Assembly: GCF_000422085.1 (NCBI RefSeq)
Contig: NC_021741.1
Coordinates: forward strand, 1,798,001 to 1,862,000
DNA length: 64,000 nt
Origin: Serratia liquefaciens ATCC 27592
GTDB taxonomy: Bacteria > Pseudomonadota > Gammaproteobacteria > Enterobacterales > Enterobacteriaceae
Direction of reading: 5' to 3'
Part shown: in pieces, positions 1 through 8,898 of the stretch
Layout: each line of letters begins with the position of its first letter
How positions within the stretch are numbered: the first letter of the stretch is position 1
The notes under the pieces: model-generated
Database searches by the model: none
What the model was told of the DNA's origin: nothing
The model's input: only the letters and a program-made list of their open reading frames with translations
Made by a program: the position numbers and the translations under genes

Positions 1-870
1 GACAGGCGTGGTGCTTTTCAGGTAAACGGCAATAGCCGCCAGATCGTCATCGGAAAAATATTGCAGGCTGTTTTCGATGGCTTCCGCCATGCCACCGGCG
101 GCCTGGTTTTTGCCGACCACCCGACCAGTTTTCAGGTACTGCACCAGTTGCTGGTTGCTCCAGCCGCCGATACCGCTGATCGGGTCTGACGTGATATTGG
201 GAGCGTACCAGCTGCCGACCATGCCACCCGCAAGAGCCTGACTGCTGTCTTCAGCCATCAGCAGGTTGCGCGGGGTATGGCAGGTGTCGCAGTGCCCAGG
301 CCCGTTAACCAGATAAGCCCCCCGGTTCCATTGCTCGCTTTTGGCCGCATCGGGTGCAAATCGGCCGTCTTTGAGAAACAGCAGATTCCAGGCGGCCATG
401 CTAAAGCGCAGGTTGAATGGGAAGGGCAGGTCGGTCAGCGTATTTTTCTGATCGACCGGCTTCACGCCGTGCATAAAGTAGGCATACAGCGCCTTGATGT
501 CCGCATCGCTCAACCTGGTATAAGAGGTATAGGGCATGGCGGGATAGAGGTGGGTGCCATCGGCACGGATCCCGTCCCTGACGGCACGAGCAAACTGCTC
601 TTCGCTATAACTGCCAATGCCCTCCGCGTTTGATGGGGTGATGTTGGTTGCGTAAATCACGCCCATAGGGGAACTGATACCATAGCCGCCGGCAAAGGGG
701 GTACCGCCTTCGGGTTTGGTATGGCAGGCCTGGCAGTCCGAGGAGATAGCAATCTGTTCGCCTTTTTTAATCAACGCCGCACCGCTTAACTCTCCGTTAT
801 CCGCCGCCTGCACGGCGCTGCCGCCGAGCAACAGCAGGGATAATAGCGTCAGTTTCGCCTGTTTTTTCAT
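1..870 (-). CDS. Cytochrome c subunit of a membrane sugar/alcohol dehydrogenase (partial, 3' end off the window)
   Basis: This is the electron-transfer subunit of a periplasmic flavoprotein dehydrogenase, expected to pass electrons from the neighbouring GMC flavoprotein to ubiquinone. The N-terminus has a signal peptide (MKKQAKLTLL, then a leucine-rich core ending near AQAAD). Two CxxCH haem c sites are readable: CQACH about 45 residues in and CDTCH about 195 residues in. The family usually has three haems and 430-470 residues, so the third haem should lie beyond the left edge. The start ATG overlaps the stop of the flavoprotein gene (ATGA), which argues for translational coupling. The substrate (gluconate, 2-ketogluconate, sorbitol or another polyol) cannot be read from the sequence. 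Confidence 0.9.
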   Translation of the reverse strand, partial: MKKQAKLTLLSLLLLGGSAVQAADNGELSGAALIKKGEQIAISSDCQACHTKPEGGTPFAGGYGISSPMGVIYATNITPSNAEGIGSYSEEQFARAVRDGIRADGTHLYPAMPYTSYTRLSDADIKALYAYFMHGVKPVDQKNTLTDLPFPFNLRFSMAAWNLLFLKDGRFAPDAAKSEQWNRGAYLVNGPGHCDTCHTPRNLLMAEDSSQALAGGMVGSWYAPNITSDPISGIGGWSNQQLVQYLKTGRVVGKNQAAGGMAEAIENSLQYFSDDDLAAIAVYLKSTTPV

Positions 871-2522
871 GGTTTCACCGCCAGTACCCGCGCAATGTCA
901 TCGGCGGCCTTGATGCCCAGAGCTGCCATGGTCAAGGTGCTGTTCACCACGCTGGCGGAAGGAATTGCGCCGCCGCCCGGCAACCAAAGGTTGGCATGGT
1001 CATGGGTGCGGCAGTTGCCATCGACCACCGAGTCTGCTGGGTTATCGCCCATGATGGTGCCGCCCATGATGTGGTTATTGGCATTCAGGCTGGTGGTGAT
1101 GTTGAACTCTTCGGCGTCGAACAGTTGGCCGATATGTTCCAATTGCTTATGTGCGGCCTCTGCGCCTTTACGCACGTAATCGCCGACATCGTAGTGGATG
1201 TCCGGGCAAGGCAAACCGTGGGCATCTTTGCGGGTTTTACTCAGCGTCAGGCGGTTATTTGGGTCTGGTAACGGTTCCAGGCTGATGGATAAATCGACGC
1301 CGTAAGCGGCGCGACGGCGTATTTCGGCATCCAATTCTTTACCGACCAAGCCTTGTTCCAGCGCCTTCTGGGTGGCAGGCACGACCCGGTTGATGTTGTT
1401 GAGGATCATCTTATTGGCCGAGTAGTCTTTGCGGAACTCACCGTCACGTGGGCCGACCAGGCAGCTGCTCTGCGCCGGGCCACGCCCGAGCCACAGCGGC
1501 TCTTTCGCCAGGAAAGTACAGTGAAAACCGGAGTGATCCATCATGTTACGACCGACCTGATCGGAAGCGTTGGCGATGCCGTTCGGGTTGCGATCGTTGG
1601 CCGCCATCAACAGCAGGCGCGGCGTTTCTATGCCGTTACAGGCCAACGCGAAAGCCTTGGCCGTGGCCTGGTGAGACTGCTTTTTGTTGTCAAGCCAATG
1701 CACCGCAGTGACCCGATTTTGCTCATCGGTATCTATTTTGTAGACCACCGCTTCCGCCAGCACCACCGCACCTTTCATTTCAGCACGTTCAACATGATGA
1801 ATGCCGTTGTACATGGCGCCGATGGGGCAAATGGGCTGGCAGTTATTGTTGCCGCAGCAGGTTGGACGGCCCTTCCACGGGTGGGTACTGCGCCCCTGTG
1901 GGATCGGAACTGAACGGTAGCCGTGCGGGTTAACCACTTCGGCAAAACGAATATCGCCATGCGCCCAGGGCACCATATCCATCGGGTAGGGTTTGCTGCG
2001 TTCAACCGGCGACTGCTGCTGCGGATCGTTAGGGCCCGCCACGCCAATTTCCTCTTCGGCCCGGCAATAGTACGGCTCAAGTTCATCATAGGAAATCGGC
2101 CAGTCGCGGCCAACGCCGTACAGGGTTTTCATTTGGAAATCGCTGGGCAGGTGGCGCCAGCAGGACGCGGCCCAGTGCCAGGTGGTGCCGCCGACGGTAC
2201 GTAGATACCCTTGCTTGAAGCTGCCTGAGCTCGGGCCGCTCAGGGCGACATAGTTGTTTTCAGGAAAATAGAGCGGAGCAGTGGCGAACTCGGATTGCGG
2301 GTACAACCCTTGATAATCGGAGCCGGCGCGGTTATCAAAAGGCATATTGCGCCAGTTTTCTACGGCCTGGGCGCGTTCAATACGCAGGCCTGCTTCCAGC
2401 ACCAGCACAGAATAGCCCTGGCTGACTAATTGATCGGCCATCATGCCGCCCACAATGCCGGAGCCCACGATCACGATATCGGCCGAGGCGTTGCCATCGG
2501 CAGTAAATTCAGGTTTTTTCAT
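867..2522 (-). CDS. GMC-family FAD dehydrogenase, large subunit
   Basis: This is the catalytic flavoprotein (551 aa) of the three-subunit dehydrogenase. An FAD-binding dinucleotide fold sits at residues 15-45 with the glycine motif GSGIVGG near residues 20-26. A cysteine-rich stretch (CCGNNNCQPIC) near residue 225 is typical of the gluconate 2-dehydrogenase/sorbitol dehydrogenase branch. The C-terminal GMC domain carries the HIMGGTIMG and GGGAIPSASVVN blocks around the active site. It has no signal peptide of its own, whereas the small subunit has a Tat signal, so export as a folded hitchhiker with that subunit is likely. It oxidises a sugar, sugar acid or polyol; which one is not determined. 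Confidence 0.9.
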   Translation of the reverse strand: MKKPEFTADGNASADIVIVGSGIVGGMMADQLVSQGYSVLVLEAGLRIERAQAVENWRNMPFDNRAGSDYQGLYPQSEFATAPLYFPENNYVALSGPSSGSFKQGYLRTVGGTTWHWAASCWRHLPSDFQMKTLYGVGRDWPISYDELEPYYCRAEEEIGVAGPNDPQQQSPVERSKPYPMDMVPWAHGDIRFAEVVNPHGYRSVPIPQGRSTHPWKGRPTCCGNNNCQPICPIGAMYNGIHHVERAEMKGAVVLAEAVVYKIDTDEQNRVTAVHWLDNKKQSHQATAKAFALACNGIETPRLLLMAANDRNPNGIANASDQVGRNMMDHSGFHCTFLAKEPLWLGRGPAQSSCLVGPRDGEFRKDYSANKMILNNINRVVPATQKALEQGLVGKELDAEIRRRAAYGVDLSISLEPLPDPNNRLTLSKTRKDAHGLPCPDIHYDVGDYVRKGAEAAHKQLEHIGQLFDAEEFNITTSLNANNHIMGGTIMGDNPADSVVDGNCRTHDHANLWLPGGGAIPSASVVNSTLTMAALGIKAADDIARVLAVKP

Positions 2523-2537
2523 TAGAAGACTCTCAGA

Positions 2538-3098
2538 TCACAGGGAAGCGTTGACCGCTGGAGGGGGAGCGGTCCACCACAACGGGCCATTGCCGCAGTA
2601 GGTGGGAACGATCAGCGCGTCGCTGGCGGGGCGGTACATCAACGCGTCTTTATAGGCAATCAGCTCAGCCGTTTGGCCGTGGCCGACGGTGCCGGTATAC
2701 CAGGCGGTGATAATGGCGGTCACCAGGGTCTGCAAGCCGGCCTGAATGGCCAGTTGTTGCAGCTGTTTTGCGCTTTGACCCGACTGTAACAGCCCACCAA
2801 GCTGCTCAACCTGCGTGGCGAACTGATCATTCTGATTATGTAAGGCCGTAAAAATACGCGCCGACATTCCCTGATCGATGTCCTCATGTTCGCTCAATGT
2901 CTGGGATATTTTGAAGAAACGAGCAAACTGCAGCGGGTTGGCCGCCGCGGTATGTTGTTCTGCCAGGCTGAGGAACGGGTAACTGAGCAATGACGTTGCC
3001 AGCAGGGTTGAGGCCAGCCCCAGCAGCACTTCCCGCCGACTGAAACCGGTTCCATTTTTGGTCGGTAACTCACCATCGTCTGATAACAAATTTTCCAT
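2538..3098 (-). CDS. Small subunit of FAD sugar dehydrogenase with Tat signal
   Basis: This 186-residue protein belongs to the gluconate/sorbitol/fructose dehydrogenase small-subunit family. It is the first gene of a three-gene operon, 15 bp before the GMC flavoprotein. The N-terminus has a twin-arginine motif, FSRREVLLGLAS, with RR at residues 21-22 and a hydrophobic stretch to about residue 45. The rest is helical with the family-typical C-terminal WTAPP segment. In this family the subunit carries the Tat signal for the complex and is needed for maturation of the large subunit. The ribosome-binding site is weak (GAGAAA), so the start is reasonable but not certain. Confidence 0.85.
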   Translation of the reverse strand: MENLLSDDGELPTKNGTGFSRREVLLGLASTLLATSLLSYPFLSLAEQHTAAANPLQFARFFKISQTLSEHEDIDQGMSARIFTALHNQNDQFATQVEQLGGLLQSGQSAKQLQQLAIQAGLQTLVTAIITAWYTGTVGHGQTAELIAYKDALMYRPASDALIVPTYCGNGPLWWTAPPPAVNASL

Positions 3099-3233
3099 GT
3101 GTTTTTCTCACAAAACAGGTGTTATTGCCAAAGCAGGCAAAGGAGAAGGGGTAAAGAGAGATAAAAAATAATCAACAATGGGATAAATGCATTGTTTACG
3201 GTTCGGTATCTAATAATTTGGCGGGATATTAAC

Positions 3234-3254
3234 TTGCCGATAACTTTTCGGCAA
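3234..3254. promoter_or_regulatory. Inverted repeat, possible operator
   Basis: TTGCCGA (3234-3240) and TCGGCAA (3248-3254) form a perfect 7-bp inverted repeat with a 7-base AT-rich spacer, about 140 bp upstream of the dehydrogenase operon start. It has no T-run in either direction, so an operator is more likely than a terminator. The cognate regulator is unknown. Confidence 0.35.
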
Positions 3255-3476
3255 TAAACTTGCTCAAACGCCCTGATAAAAAAGCACAGAAAGAATAAAA
3301 AAGACCGGAGGTGTGGCCGCTTGGCGGGAGAGTGAACGGTGCCGTAGCGGGTATTTAAAGATAATTAATGACGGTAAATAACATTATTTCCGCTATTAGG
3401 ACGGGTTTAAAACGGGGTATTAATAAGTAATGTTTATATTTAAATCACAGGTGCCGTCATTATATTGACCAATAAA

Positions 3477-3494
3477 AACCCGCCGTAGCGGGTT
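3477..3494 (-). terminator. Terminator of the nuclease gene
   Basis: AACCCGC / GCGGGTT stem with a 4-base loop lies just past the nuclease stop. In the minus direction it is followed by a T-rich tract (TTTTATT). Outer arms (GACCAAT at 3467-3473 and ATTGGTC at 3495-3501) extend the symmetry. Confidence 0.8.
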
Positions 3495-3507
3495 ATTGGT
3501 CATTATT

Positions 3508-4305
3508 TTAGCTCTTGCAACCCATCAGTTCTGGCAGCACGCCCGGTTTGGCTTTCAGCGAAGCCTGTACGTCGTCGGGCAGACCAGCCCAAATAATCAG
3601 CCCGGTGCGTTTCTCGATTTCATTCACCGTGACGCGATATTGGCAGAAATCGGCATTTTTCGGGGTGTTTTGGTCAAACAGAAACGCCGCATAGTGGTTC
3701 ACTTCCGGGCTGTTATTGATAAAGATGACCTTCCAGTAAGCGCTGGGAATGGTGTGCGCTTTCTGGGTGCCCGGCAATTTTCCCATATTGCGTTCGTACA
3801 GTGGGCCGGTCACGGTATACACCGAACTGATATCCGCCCGGTCAATCAGCTTGCGTTCCTGATCTTCCAGCCGTGCCCAGGAGCCCTGGTTAAGATCGGC
3901 CATCTGCGGGGTGATATTGGAAAGGTAGTTCAGTGATTCCCAGTCAGAGACGCCCGCCAGTGAGGCCAGCGGCGCCTGATGCCCGCGGTCAACTTTCAGT
4001 GCCGCGTTGGCACCGGTGTAATCTGCCGGTACCAATGTATCTGCCGGGTTCAGTGCCGGATCGGTCTTCCAGTTACGGGTTTTCCCGCTGGCCGGCGTGT
4101 CTTTGGTGATGTGATAAGCCACCCAGTTGGCGAACTTGGTGGTGCTGTTGTTGTTCAGCGTATAAGCATGGCGGACGATGGACACGTTACTGCTGCCACC
4201 GGTGGGGCAACCGACCGCGCAGTTGTCGATAGATTCCAATGCCTCGGCGGAAGCCTGGGCGGTAAACAGGACGGTTACCAGAGCTAACATCTTGTTAAAA
4301 CGCAT
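3508..4305 (-). CDS. nucA: Secreted DNA/RNA non-specific endonuclease (Serratia nuclease)
   Basis: This extracellular, Mg-dependent nuclease cleaves single- and double-stranded DNA and RNA. The mature sequence is nearly identical to the S. marcescens enzyme as I recall it. The signal peptide ends at AQASA. The DRGH motif contains the catalytic histidine (His89 in mature numbering), and the two cysteines of the first disulphide (DNCAVGC) are visible, as is a C-terminal MGCKS. Two ATGs lie close together. The second (4305) has GAGG at 8 bases, whereas the first (4311) has it at only 2, so 4305 is preferred. It stands alone, with its own terminator. Confidence 0.97.
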   Translation of the reverse strand: MRFNKMLALVTVLFTAQASAEALESIDNCAVGCPTGGSSNVSIVRHAYTLNNNSTTKFANWVAYHITKDTPASGKTRNWKTDPALNPADTLVPADYTGANAALKVDRGHQAPLASLAGVSDWESLNYLSNITPQMADLNQGSWARLEDQERKLIDRADISSVYTVTGPLYERNMGKLPGTQKAHTIPSAYWKVIFINNSPEVNHYAAFLFDQNTPKNADFCQYRVTVNEIEKRTGLIIWAGLPDDVQASLKAKPGVLPELMGCKS

Positions 4306-4470
4306 ATTCATATCCTCAATAAGTTATAATAATACTGTATGTATTTACAGTGTTTGTAACTTATCGCAGTGAAACGAATACAACAATGCAACACATTCAC
4401 GTTACGAATGTGTCAGCATTGGTACAGCAAGGTGGATTAAAACAGCCTGTAAATGGCGGGCTACAAAGCC

Positions 4471-5931
4471 TTAAAAACGCCAAAAGGCACGCGAGCACAA
4501 TATCAGCATGGGGTAGATCTCAAGGCGGCCGAGCAGCATCGCCGCGCACATCAACCATTTCGCCGCATCGCTAAGCGTACCAAACCCCGCGGCAGTTTCG
4601 CCGAAGCCCAACCCCATGTTATTGATGCAGGCGGCCACGGTGGCGAAAGAGGTCACCAGATCATAGCCCATCAGGTTCAGCAGCCAGATGAAGAAGCAGC
4701 TGAAAAAAACGTACAGAAAGAAAAAGCTCCAGACCGACCGTAACACCCGATCGTGAATCGGCGCGTTGCCGACCTTGATGGTGTAAACGGCATTGGGATG
4801 CACCAACTGGTTGATCTCATGCCGGCTTTGTTTGTACATGATCAGAAAACGCAGCGCCTTGATGCCGCCGCAGGTGGAGCCCACGCAGCCACCGAAAAAG
4901 CTCGCCGCCAATAACAACATAATGGTGTGAGAGGGCATTTTGGCATAGTCGGCGGTGGCCAAACCGTTATCGGTCATCATCGAACTGGTGAGAAAGAAGC
5001 CATGCACGAAGGAGTCCTTGGCGCCGTACATGCCGGAACGGTAAAGCTCGAGGCAAACAATCGCCACGATAATCGACAGCACCAGCAGGAAGAAGCGCAG
5101 CTCCGGGTTTTTATACAACGGTTTCAGGCTGCGGCGGCCTACGGCGACGAAATACAGGGTGAAGTTCACCGCCGCCAGAATGGAGAAAATACCGCCGACC
5201 ATTTCGACCGCCGAGCTGTCGTAATAGCCCAGACTCTCGTTGCGGGTGGAAAATCCCCCGAGCGATACGGTGGAAATCCCATGGCAGAGGGCATCGAACC
5301 ACGGCATGCCGGCAATGCGGAAAGCCACCGTACAGGCCAGCCCCAGGCCGAGATAGATCAGCCACAGGTTTTTCGAGGTATCGGCCAGCCGTGGCGTCAG
5401 TCGTTCTTCTTTGAATGGTCCGGGCATTTCCGACTGATAAAGCTTGGCGCCACCGATACCCAGCAGCGGCAGCACGGCCACGGCTAACACAATGACGCCG
5501 AGACCGCCGATAAAGTTGAGCTGGGAACGGTAGTAGAGAAAGGATTTAGGTATGCCCGAGACATCGTTAAGTACCGAAGCGCCGGTGGTGGTGATGCCGG
5601 ACACGCCTTCGAACATCGCGTCCGTCAGGCTGACGTTCAGCGTGTCATCGAGCCACAGCGGCAGGGCGCTGATCATCGAAAACAGCAGCCAGAACATGAC
5701 GATAATCAGAAAACCGTCCTGGGTACGCAATTGTACTTTGGCCTGACGGGTGCTGAACCAGCCTAACCCACCGAGCGATCCGGCAATCACCAGGGTATAG
5801 AAAAAGGAGAAAACGCTTTTTTCTTTATAGAGCAGCGCCACCAGCAGAGGTGGAATCATTGACAGGCTGTAAAGGAAAACTAAAAAACTGCAAAGATGAA
5901 TAACGACCAATATCTGCTTATTCTTGACCAT
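4471..5931 (-). CDS. TrkH/TrkG-family potassium uptake membrane protein
   Basis: This is the membrane subunit of a Trk K+ uptake system in the inner membrane. About 486 residues carry the four-repeat M1-P-M2 fold. Filter loops are recognisable as GITTTGAS, GGFSTR, DNGLATA and NNMGLGFG. The end, LLGRLEIYPMLIL, matches E. coli TrkH. It is monocistronic and not linked to trkA, like the orphan trkG arrangement. I chose the ATG at 5931, where the N-terminus aligns with E. coli TrkH. An in-frame TTG at 5961 is possible, but neither start has a strong ribosome-binding site. The cytosolic TrkA partner is presumably encoded elsewhere. Confidence 0.9.
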   Translation of the reverse strand: MVKNKQILVVIHLCSFLVFLYSLSMIPPLLVALLYKEKSVFSFFYTLVIAGSLGGLGWFSTRQAKVQLRTQDGFLIIVMFWLLFSMISALPLWLDDTLNVSLTDAMFEGVSGITTTGASVLNDVSGIPKSFLYYRSQLNFIGGLGVIVLAVAVLPLLGIGGAKLYQSEMPGPFKEERLTPRLADTSKNLWLIYLGLGLACTVAFRIAGMPWFDALCHGISTVSLGGFSTRNESLGYYDSSAVEMVGGIFSILAAVNFTLYFVAVGRRSLKPLYKNPELRFFLLVLSIIVAIVCLELYRSGMYGAKDSFVHGFFLTSSMMTDNGLATADYAKMPSHTIMLLLAASFFGGCVGSTCGGIKALRFLIMYKQSRHEINQLVHPNAVYTIKVGNAPIHDRVLRSVWSFFFLYVFFSCFFIWLLNLMGYDLVTSFATVAACINNMGLGFGETAAGFGTLSDAAKWLMCAAMLLGRLEIYPMLILCSRAFWRF

Positions 5932-5997
5932 AATACTTGCGCCCGAGTTGCCTGACGGCAATGAGTCAATTTATTCTTTAAGCCTGAAAGAATAAGG

Positions 5998-6036
5998 CAG
6001 GCGATATAAAAATAACGTAAAAATTCATATCGCCTG
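5998..6036. promoter_or_regulatory. 10-bp perfect inverted repeat with AT-rich spacer
   Basis: CAGGCGATAT (5998-6007) and ATATCGCCTG (6027-6036) flank a 19-base AT-rich spacer, 70-100 bp upstream of the trk gene and just downstream of the 6071-6415 gene. It could be an operator for the trk gene or a long-loop terminator of the upstream gene. No T-run follows it. Confidence 0.4.
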
Positions 6037-6070
6037 AAAGGGTTGGCACGTTTTTTAATCGCAATGGCGA

Positions 6071-6415
6071 TTATTCCAACAGGGTGTTTACGGTGCGACG
6101 CACGTATTGCGTCATTTGCGCCAGATCCTCGGGGGACACCGGCCCACCGCCGGCACGTACCACTTGCTGTTCTATTTGAGCAATTTCCTGCTCGACCTTA
6201 TTGGCAATCTGTACCTTGACGATCTTATCCACCGACGAGAGCAGCACCTTCAACACCACTTTCAGCGCCACATTCTCGCAGAACGAATCGTAGTGATGAA
6301 CCGCAGGCGGTGCTGCGGGGGGCTCGGGTGCGCGCGGGGCCATAGCCTTGAAACTGTCTACATTTTCAATAATAAGATCCATGTCTCTTATTAGTTCATC
6401 AAAATCTTTAGACAC
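6071..6415 (-). CDS. Hypothetical protein with proline-rich linker
   Basis: I do not recognise this 114-residue protein. The proposed start is GTG at 6413-6415, preceded by AAGGGA at about 10 bases; reading further upstream gives no better signal. It begins with an acidic amphipathic segment (DFDELIRDMDLIIENVDSF), followed by a proline/alanine-rich linker (about residues 30-40). It ends in a predicted helical part rich in hydrophobic heptad positions with an acidic/glutamine patch (VEQEIAQIEQQVV). No signal peptide or membrane segment is seen. It lies between trk and wrbA, on the same strand as both. Confidence 0.65.
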   Translation of the reverse strand: MSKDFDELIRDMDLIIENVDSFKAMAPRAPEPPAAPPAVHHYDSFCENVALKVVLKVLLSSVDKIVKVQIANKVEQEIAQIEQQVVRAGGGPVSPEDLAQMTQYVRRTVNTLLE

Positions 6416-6567
6416 TGACTTATTTCCCTTCGCTATGCGCAAAAACAGAACGCCCGTCATCAGGGCAAAGGCCGGTGATTGGCGGGCAGAACGAATTTCG
6501 ACCGTGACGTTCAGGTAGTGAATGGCAGGCTGAGCGGCATTTTAACCTTGCCGGGGGTTGGCAACAA

Positions 6568-6597
6568 GATGGGGCCGCAGGAATCCGCGGCCCCATC
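6568..6597 (-). terminator. Terminator of wrbA
   Basis: Perfect 11-bp stem GATGGGGCCGC (6568-6578) / GCGGCCCCATC (6587-6597), with an 8-base loop, just downstream of the wrbA stop. It is followed in the minus direction by a short T-rich stretch (TTGTTG). Confidence 0.7.
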
Positions 6598-6611
6598 GGG
6601 CAGGTGATAGC

Positions 6612-7211
6612 TTAACTATTCAGCTTGGCGGTGATTTTCGCTACGTGTTCACCCTGGAAGCGGGCAATGGCCAGCTCTTCCGCACTGGGCTGGCGCGAAC
6701 CGTCGCCACCGGCAATGGTGGTTGCTCCGTAAGGGGTGCCGCCGCGGGTTTGTGATACGTCAAACAGCTCGGGTGCTCCGTAACCGATAGGCACAATAAT
6801 GAAACCGTGGTGCGCCAGCGTGGTCCAGGTTGAGCTGATTGTGTGCTCCTGACCACCGCCGGTACCGGTGGAAGAGAATACGCTGCCTACCTTGCCGTAC
6901 AGGGCGCCGGAAGCCCAGAGCCCGCCGGTTTGATCGAGGAAGGTCCGCATTTGGCCCGCCATGTTGCCAAAGCGGGTTGGGGTACCGAAGATGATGCCGT
7001 CGTAATCGGCCAGTTCCTGCGGGCTGGCGACAGGGGCCTGTTGATCTTGCTTGCCGCCGGCTTTGGCAAAGACTTCTGCCGGCATGGTTTCCGGCACGCG
7101 TTTTAGGGTGACTTCTACGCCACTGACCTTGCGTGCGCCTTCCGCTACCGCGTTCGCCAGGGTTTCAATATGTCCGTACATTGAGTAATACAGTACCAAA
7201 ATTTTCGCCAT
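6612..7211 (-). CDS. wrbA: NAD(P)H:quinone oxidoreductase WrbA
   Basis: This is a flavodoxin-like FMN protein that reduces quinones by two electrons, limiting semiquinone formation. At 199 aa it matches the family length. The FMN phosphate loop YYSMYGHIE is at residues 8-16, the [20 protein letters not shown] block is at about 78-97, and the [11 protein letters not shown] block follows at about 115. It is monocistronic, with a terminator at 6568-6597. Confidence 0.95.
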   Translation of the reverse strand: MAKILVLYYSMYGHIETLANAVAEGARKVSGVEVTLKRVPETMPAEVFAKAGGKQDQQAPVASPQELADYDGIIFGTPTRFGNMAGQMRTFLDQTGGLWASGALYGKVGSVFSSTGTGGGQEHTISSTWTTLAHHGFIIVPIGYGAPELFDVSQTRGGTPYGATTIAGGDGSRQPSAEELAIARFQGEHVAKITAKLNS

Positions 7212-7288
7212 GTTCCGTTCTCCGCTGTGGTGGATGAAAGAGATGCTTCCTAAGCATAGGAGTGAATGCGGAACTTGGCCTTGTGGCC

Positions 7289-7906
7289 TTATCTCATCCC
7301 GGCTATCGCCAGCAGCGCACCGAAGGTAATCAGCAGGCCACCAAATACCCTGTCTATGCCTTTACGCAGGCGCAGCAGTCGCGCATTGATGCCCGGCGCG
7401 GAAAACAGCAGCGCAACGGCGCTGAACCACAGGATATGGGCCAGGGCGATAAACAAGCCGTAGCCGATTTGCACCGCCAACGACGTCTGTGGATTAACCA
7501 CCTGCATAAACAGGCTGACGACAAAAATGGTGGTTTTCGGGTTCAGCGCATTGGTTAAGAAGCCGGTTTTCAGCGCGGCGAAATCGCTGGCGGCGGTGGG
7601 GGTCGCACCGGCAGAAACCGTGGCAGCACCGGCATTACGCAGCATGCTGACACCCAGGTAAATCAGGTAGGCAGCGCCAATCATCTTCAACAGGGTGAAT
7701 AGCCACAGCGATTGCTGGATCAGCACGCCGACGCCGATCAGGGTGTAGCTCACGTGGATCAACACCCCGGCACCAATGCCGCAAGCGGTCACCACGCCGG
7801 CACGACGGGAAAGCAACAGGCTGTTGCGCGACACCATGGCGAAATCAGGCCCTGGGCTAATGACGGCAAGTAAAGTGATGGTGACGACAGCGATGAGTTC
7901 GGTCAT
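7289..7906 (-). CDS. LysE/RhtB-family amino acid exporter
   Basis: A 205-residue inner-membrane protein with the LysE/RhtB signature at the N-terminus ([21 protein letters not shown]) and about six hydrophobic segments. The family exports amino acids such as homoserine, threonine, lysine or leucine; the substrate here is unknown. It is divergent from a LysR-type gene 68 bp away, the usual arrangement for an exporter controlled by its neighbour. Confidence 0.9.
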   Translation of the reverse strand: MTELIAVVTITLLAVISPGPDFAMVSRNSLLLSRRAGVVTACGIGAGVLIHVSYTLIGVGVLIQQSLWLFTLLKMIGAAYLIYLGVSMLRNAGAATVSAGATPTAASDFAALKTGFLTNALNPKTTIFVVSLFMQVVNPQTSLAVQIGYGLFIALAHILWFSAVALLFSAPGINARLLRLRKGIDRVFGGLLITFGALLAIAGMR

Positions 7907-7974
7907 AGTAATCCTGTAGATGAATCAGAAGAGAGTGGCTGATTTATAAAGGGAATGGCCGACGGTGACAAACG

Positions 7975-8898
7975 ATGAAAACTGACGATTTCGGTGAGAA
8001 AAATTCACGCAAAATAAACCGACCACTGTCATTGGGCGGATTGCGATGCTTTGAAGCAGCGGCCAGGCTGGAAAGTTTCACCCAGGCGGCGAACAGTTTA
8101 AACCTGACGCACGGGGCGGTGAGTCGTGCGGTCAGGGCGCTGGAGGATGAGCTGGGTATTGCGTTGTTTGAACGTCGTCATCGGCGGGTGTATCTGACGG
8201 CCGCCGGGCGGACGTTGTTTCAGGCGTCGCAGCAGGCATTCGGCATTCTGGAGCTGACTGCGCAACAACTGCGGCAGCAGGCACAGGACGCACCGCTGGT
8301 ATTGTCCTGTGAACCGACGCTATTGATGCGTTGGCTGATACCCCGCCTGCCTGCGTTTCAGTTGGCGCACCCGGACATCCATCTGCAGTTGGTCGCGGGC
8401 GGCGGGCCATTTTCGTTTCACGACGGCATCAGCGCCGCCCTACGGCGCAACGATTTTGACTGGGGTGATAAGCTGCACAGCCAGTGGCTGTTCAACGAGC
8501 AAGTCGGGCCGGTATGCAAGCCTGAAATGCTGCCGCGTTTTATCTCCCTCCACGCCGGTCAGCCGCAGTTGAGCCGCGATGTGGTGCTGTTACATTCGGC
8601 CACCCGGCCTGATGCCTGGCGGCATTGGGCTCAGCAGCAGAGTGTGTCGTTGGAAGGCTGTCCAGAGCAGCGTTTCGATCACTTTTACTTCAGCTTGCAG
8701 GCGGCGGTGGCGGGGATAGGCGTCGCTATTGGCCCTTGGCAGCAGGTGCGGGATGATGTGGCCGGTGGGCTACTGAGCGCCCCCTTTGGTTTTACGCTGG
8801 ACGGTAGCGGTTATTGTCTGCTGACGCCGCAAGAAATCAGGCCGGGCAGCGCGCTGGCCCGGCTGGCGGACTGGCTGAAACTCAGTGCAGACGCTTGA
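7975..8898 (+). CDS. LysR-family transcriptional regulator (GcvA-like)
   Basis: 307 residues. The helix-turn-helix is at about residues 22-80 (LRCFEAAARLESFTQAANSL, then HGAVSRAVRALEDELG), followed by a substrate-binding domain ending in an LARLADWL segment, as in GcvA/AmpR-like regulators. It has about 20 extra residues before the HTH. It is divergent from the LysE exporter and is the natural candidate regulator for it. Its last 17 bases overlap the end of the convergent XRE-2TM gene. Confidence 0.9.
   Translation: MKTDDFGEKNSRKINRPLSLGGLRCFEAAARLESFTQAANSLNLTHGAVSRAVRALEDELGIALFERRHRRVYLTAAGRTLFQASQQAFGILELTAQQLRQQAQDAPLVLSCEPTLLMRWLIPRLPAFQLAHPDIHLQLVAGGGPFSFHDGISAALRRNDFDWGDKLHSQWLFNEQVGPVCKPEMLPRFISLHAGQPQLSRDVVLLHSATRPDAWRHWAQQQSVSLEGCPEQRFDHFYFSLQAAVAGIGVAIGPWQQVRDDVAGGLLSAPFGFTLDGSGYCLLTPQEIRPGSALARLADWLKLSADA

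Larger units (their letters stand above)
3099..3507. other. Intergenic region upstream of the dehydrogenase operon
   Basis: No gene is seen in these 409 bases. The part next to 3098 must hold the promoter of the dehydrogenase operon. It contains an inverted repeat at 3234-3254. The far end holds the nuclease terminator at 3477-3494. The stretch is clearly more AT-rich than its flanking genes. Confidence 0.5.
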
